The translations under genes were made by a program, and so were the position numbers. Shown here one piece after another: positions 44,563-46,675 of a DNA stretch of 46,675 bases. Numbering within the stretch: the first letter of the stretch is position 1; each line of letters begins with the position of its first letter. The notes under the pieces are model-generated. The model had not been told where the DNA came from and did not search any database. It saw only the letters and a program-made list of their open reading frames with translations. This DNA comes from Acrocarpospora phusangensis (GTDB taxonomy: Bacteria; Actinomycetota; Actinomycetes; Streptosporangiales; Streptosporangiaceae). The DNA lies in the NCBI RefSeq assembly GCF_016862995.1, contig NZ_BOOA01000063.1:1-46675 (forward strand), read 5' to 3'.

Positions 44563-44631
44563 TCGCCTACACCACCCACATGCACGCCAACCAAGCCGCC
44601 CACACCTGGCCTGCCATCGGCACGTAATCGC
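44502..44631 (+). repeat. Tandem 65-bp duplication of the GCS2-family gene 3' end
   Basis: Unit 1 (44502-44566) holds the final codons and stop of the gene; unit 2 (44567-44631) repeats it directly with five substitutions. Unit 2 still spells a THMHANQAAHTWPAIGT ending in another frame. The period is not a multiple of three, but the first stop keeps the gene intact. Confidence 0.85.
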
Positions 44632-44634
44632 CGC

Positions 44635-44669
44635 AGACGATTATCAGGTGATGGTGATGTCGTCTTTTT
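44635..44669 (+). terminator. Possible terminator after the GCS2-family gene
   Basis: AGACGA (44635-44640) pairs with TCGTCT (44660-44665) around a 19-nt loop and is followed by a T-run. An inner ATCA/TGAT pair may shorten the loop. Confidence 0.45.
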
Positions 44670-44683
44670 AGGGGATTTGGGGG

Positions 44684-45472
44684 GTGGATTTAGGCAACGA
44701 TGAGGGGGTGTCTCCTCGGAAGATGGTTGTTGCCGTTGTGGCGGCGTGTGTGATGGTGGCGGGCTCCTCGTGTGGAGTGGTGTCCGTGTCGTCGGGGCCG
44801 ACCGAGTCTGTGGCGGAGCCCACGGCCGGCGATGTGATCGATTCGCAGTCCGGTCCCGCAGATGAGGGCGGGGTGGAATCCACCAACGGGCCAGGTCAGG
44901 CGTCCGGGTGTAACGAGGACGGGCAGACGTTCGCCAGTGATGTACGGCTGGCGCGGTGTCTGGCGGAGGCGTTCTGGACGCAGCGGTTCCAGGCGAGTGG
45001 GGCGAGTTACCGGCCGGTGACGGAGTTCGTGGCTTACACCGGGTTCGATGGACCTGCGTGTGGCGGTGAGCCTTCTGTGCCGAACAATGCTTTCTATTGT
45101 TCGGATGGGCATTTCATCGCTTTTGATGCGAACTGGCTGGAAGGGCTGTATCAGCAGCTTGGGGATGCCGCGGTGTATGTGGTGATTCCGCATGAGTTCG
45201 GGCATGCGGTGCAGGCGCAGCTCGTTCAGAACTTCAACTTCAGTGTGGAGCGGGAGCTTCAGGCTGACTGTTATGCCGGTGGGACGCTGAGTGCGCTCAT
45301 CCAGGCCGGGCAGCTCCAGGCTGAGGACGGGGACGATGTTGAGGTCATGAACAACCTGATAGCGGCCGGGGATCCCACGGACGCGTGGTGGGAGCCGGGC
45401 GCGCATGGCACACCGGAACGCCGTCAGGCCGCCTTCGTGACCGGCTACCAGCAAGGCGTCGGCGCCTGCTGA
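44684..45472 (+). CDS. Neutral zinc metallopeptidase (YpfJ-like), probable lipoprotein
   Basis: The 262-residue protein has a zinc-peptidase signature HEFGH (H170, E171, H174 in VVIPHEFGHAVQAQL) and a downstream RELQADCYAGG that supplies the third ligand region, as in the YpfJ family. An N-terminal hydrophobic segment ending in VAGSSC (Cys30) suggests export and possible lipidation, though the lipobox is atypical. A Ser/Thr/Gly-rich linker follows. The GTG at 44684 has AGGGGA 8 nt upstream; another in-frame GTG at 44708 is possible. Third codon positions are less GC-rich than in most neighbours. It should act in the cell envelope; the substrate is unknown. Confidence 0.88.
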   Translation: MDLGNDEGVSPRKMVVAVVAACVMVAGSSCGVVSVSSGPTESVAEPTAGDVIDSQSGPADEGGVESTNGPGQASGCNEDGQTFASDVRLARCLAEAFWTQRFQASGASYRPVTEFVAYTGFDGPACGGEPSVPNNAFYCSDGHFIAFDANWLEGLYQQLGDAAVYVVIPHEFGHAVQAQLVQNFNFSVERELQADCYAGGTLSALIQAGQLQAEDGDDVEVMNNLIAAGDPTDAWWEPGAHGTPERRQAAFVTGYQQGVGAC

Positions 45473-45490
45473 GCCGGTGGATGGCTCCAA

Positions 45491-45537
45491 ACCGCTTAGT
45501 GAAGTCGGGGTACCTCGGCGGTACCGCTTAGTGAAGT
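45491..45537 (+). repeat. Direct 15-bp repeat flanking a hairpin
   Basis: ACCGCTTAGTGAAGT occurs at 45491-45505 and 45523-45537, with a 32-bp period. Between them GGTACC (45509-45514) pairs with GGTACC (45520-45525) around a 5-nt loop. The array lies between the metallopeptidase and the CPBP protease gene and may be a tandem operator for the latter. Confidence 0.6.
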
Positions 45538-45608
45538 GGGTGAGCCGTCTTCCGTTCTTCTGCCGGCTGGGCGGCGGCTAACGTCGGTTGCCGGTGGGAG
45601 GAGAGACG

Positions 45609-46349
45609 ATGGCGGGGTTGCGGGCGATCGCGGCGTGTGTCGGGGTGCTGGCCGGCGCGAACGTGATGAACAACGTCGTGGCCAAGCGCTGGGCGCCGGT
45701 GACGTCGGCGCTGGCCACGGGGGTGATCCTGGGCATCGCTCGGCGGGAGGGGCTGCGGGGTGAGGCGCTCGGGTTCGGGCGGTGGAAAGAAGGAGCGGCG
45801 ATCGGGGGCGGTCTGGCGGCAGGTGTCGCCGGGGCGTACGCCGTGGGGATCGGGCTGCCTCGGACGCGGTCGTTGTTCCGTGATGAACGGGCCTTGTCGC
45901 TCAGTCGTGCCCGCCTGCTGGAGGAGGCGCTGCTTCAGGTTCCGGTTGGAACGGTGATGCTCGAAGAAGTCGCCTTTCGCGGTGTCCTTCCCGCCCTGCT
46001 CTCCCGCTCCCTCCGGCCCACGACGGCTGCTGCCGTTTCCTCCGCTCTCTTCGGCCTCTGGCACGTCCTCCCCGCCCTCGACATGGCCCGGGCCAACCCT
46101 TCCCTCAGCCGTCTGACCACCGGCGAAATCGACGCCGTCACAGAGCCGGACTCACGTCCCAAGGCGGATGCGGCGCGGCTGGTGGCGGGGACGGTGGCGA
46201 CCACCTCATTGGCCGGCTTCGCCTTCTGGGAGCTACGCCGGAGAGGCGGCCTACTGGCTCCCGCCTTGGTTCACATCGCGACGAACTCGTTCGGGTATGC
46301 GGCGGCCAGAATCGGACGGCGCATCGACGCCCGCAAGAAACGGGCGTAG
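45609..46349 (+). CDS. CPBP-family intramembrane metalloprotease-like protein
   Basis: The 246-residue membrane protein has the CPBP (CAAX protease / bacteriocin-processing) motifs in order: EEVAFRG with E119, E120 and R124; FGLWHVLP with H152; and VHIATNSFGY with H222 and N226. Four to six hydrophobic segments surround them. Such proteins cleave peptides within the membrane or provide self-immunity; many roles are unknown. The ATG at 45609 follows GGAGGAGA. Between motifs 2 and 3 there is a soluble insert of about 35 residues (NPSLSRLTTGEIDAVTEPDS). The gene is followed by three copies of the dispersed repeat. Confidence 0.9.
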   Translation: MAGLRAIAACVGVLAGANVMNNVVAKRWAPVTSALATGVILGIARREGLRGEALGFGRWKEGAAIGGGLAAGVAGAYAVGIGLPRTRSLFRDERALSLSRARLLEEALLQVPVGTVMLEEVAFRGVLPALLSRSLRPTTAAAVSSALFGLWHVLPALDMARANPSLSRLTTGEIDAVTEPDSRPKADAARLVAGTVATTSLAGFAFWELRRRGGLLAPALVHIATNSFGYAAARIGRRIDARKKRA

Positions 46350-46372
46350 GGGCCAGGCACTGGGGTTCTCGC

Positions 46373-46422
46373 CGTTATCCGGCGCCGTTAACGCAGGTGA
46401 CGCTGCTCGCCGTACCGGTGCC
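46373..46422 (+). repeat. Dispersed intergenic repeat, copy C
   Basis: The 50-nt unit is nearly identical to copies A and B over its first 32 nt and starts 24 nt after the CPBP gene stop. An 8-bp arm (GGCACTGG, just upstream) can pair with CCGGTGCC at its right end with one wobble. The similarity to copies D and E continues beyond the core into AGAGCG(A/G)CC. Confidence 0.85.
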
Positions 46423-46484
46423 AAGAGCGACCGGCCGCACTCTGTTAGGGATTAACAGGGCGACCCAGGATTGCTGCTTCCCGC

Positions 46485-46535
46485 CGTTAGTCGGAGTCGT
46501 TAGCGCAGGTGGACGCTGCTCGCCGTACCGGTGCC
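46485..46535 (+). repeat. Dispersed intergenic repeat, copy D (diverged)
   Basis: This copy has one inserted base and several changes in the first 16 nt, but matches copy C almost exactly over the last 30 nt, including the AGAGCG flank. It lies 62 nt after copy C in the same orientation. Confidence 0.8.
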
Positions 46536-46602
46536 AAGAGCGGCCAGTTCATTCTGGGTGGGGGTTTTCAAAGCTCCTGGCAGTCGCGGGCGGTCGCTCT
46601 AG

Positions 46603-46652
46603 GGCGCCGGTGCGGTGGGAAGCGTCACCTGCGTTGTCGGCGCCGGATAACG
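46603..46652 (-). repeat. Dispersed intergenic repeat, copy E (inverted)
   Basis: On the minus strand this copy begins CGTTATCCGGCGCCG and continues CAACGCAGGTGACGCTTC, matching copy A. It faces copies C and D. Region 46350-46675 has no recognisable gene, only these three repeats. Confidence 0.85.
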
Positions 46653-46675
46653 GCGAGAGGCCCCGTGCGTTGGGT

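Noticed and set aside
46363-46661. CRISPR array interpretation of the repeat cluster
   Set aside because: There are only three units with unequal spacing, one inverted, degenerate copies and identical relatives elsewhere between genes; no cas genes are present.

Overview
The window is chromosomal DNA from a high-GC filamentous-type actinomycete. I infer Streptosporangiales or a near relative; there is no rRNA here to fix the genus. Support comes from GC-rich third codon positions, frequent GTG/TTG starts, a CIRCE-controlled groES-groEL1 pair with a His-rich GroEL tail, a SigD/ShbA-type sigma factor followed by a DUF5319 gene, and the guaB - guaB3 - guaA order that mycobacteria and other actinobacteria share. 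No tRNA, rRNA, CRISPR array, insertion sequence or prophage was recognised.

Layout. (1) 91-4410: THUMP-like methyltransferase and Uma2 nuclease-fold gene, then heat-shock-regulated groES-groEL1. (2) 4458-8690: sigma factor with a tiny overlapping gene that looks like a stand-alone sigma-binding segment of the anti-sigma factor RsdA, DUF5319, a TrmB/LuxR-type regulator, and guaB with a DnaA-box sequence in its leader. (3) 8809-10908: a small island splitting guaB from guaB3, with a PIN-domain toxin overlapped by a large non-canonical partner gene, an unknown small protein and a decayed stretch. (4) 10909-21585: guaB3, nagA, glpD, a beta-propeller lipoprotein in one operon with a transmembrane Ser/Thr kinase, and guaA. 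(5) 21662-32833: an envelope glycan region: acyltransferase, polysaccharide deacetylase, Stealth phosphotransferase, CDP-alcohol phosphatidyltransferase, two tandem sulfotransferases, a GT4 glycosyltransferase and a GT2-TagF fusion. (6) 32984-34740: a remnant and an intact copy of an ATPase with a DUF234-type C-terminus. (7) 34741-39278: coxS-coxL-coxM-coxG (form II molybdenum hydroxylase) behind a perfect inverted repeat. (8) 39352-44669: a PspC module (two membrane proteins divergent from a PspC-histidine kinase and response regulator) and a GCS2-family ligase. (9) 44684-46675: zinc metallopeptidase, CPBP protease and a cluster of dispersed repeats.

How the genes work together. guaB, guaB3 and guaA belong to guanine nucleotide metabolism. 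The glycan genes form three transcription units that could build, polymerise and sulfate a phosphodiester-containing surface polymer. The PspC module and the kinase/propeller pair look like envelope-sensing systems.

The most unusual signals are the RsdA-like mini-gene (5243-5404), a five-copy family of ~50-nt intergenic repeats (12078, 15360, 46373, 46485 and an inverted copy at 46603), the PIN module with its 269-residue partner, and several clear inverted-repeat operators (4458, 33233, 39254, 41178).
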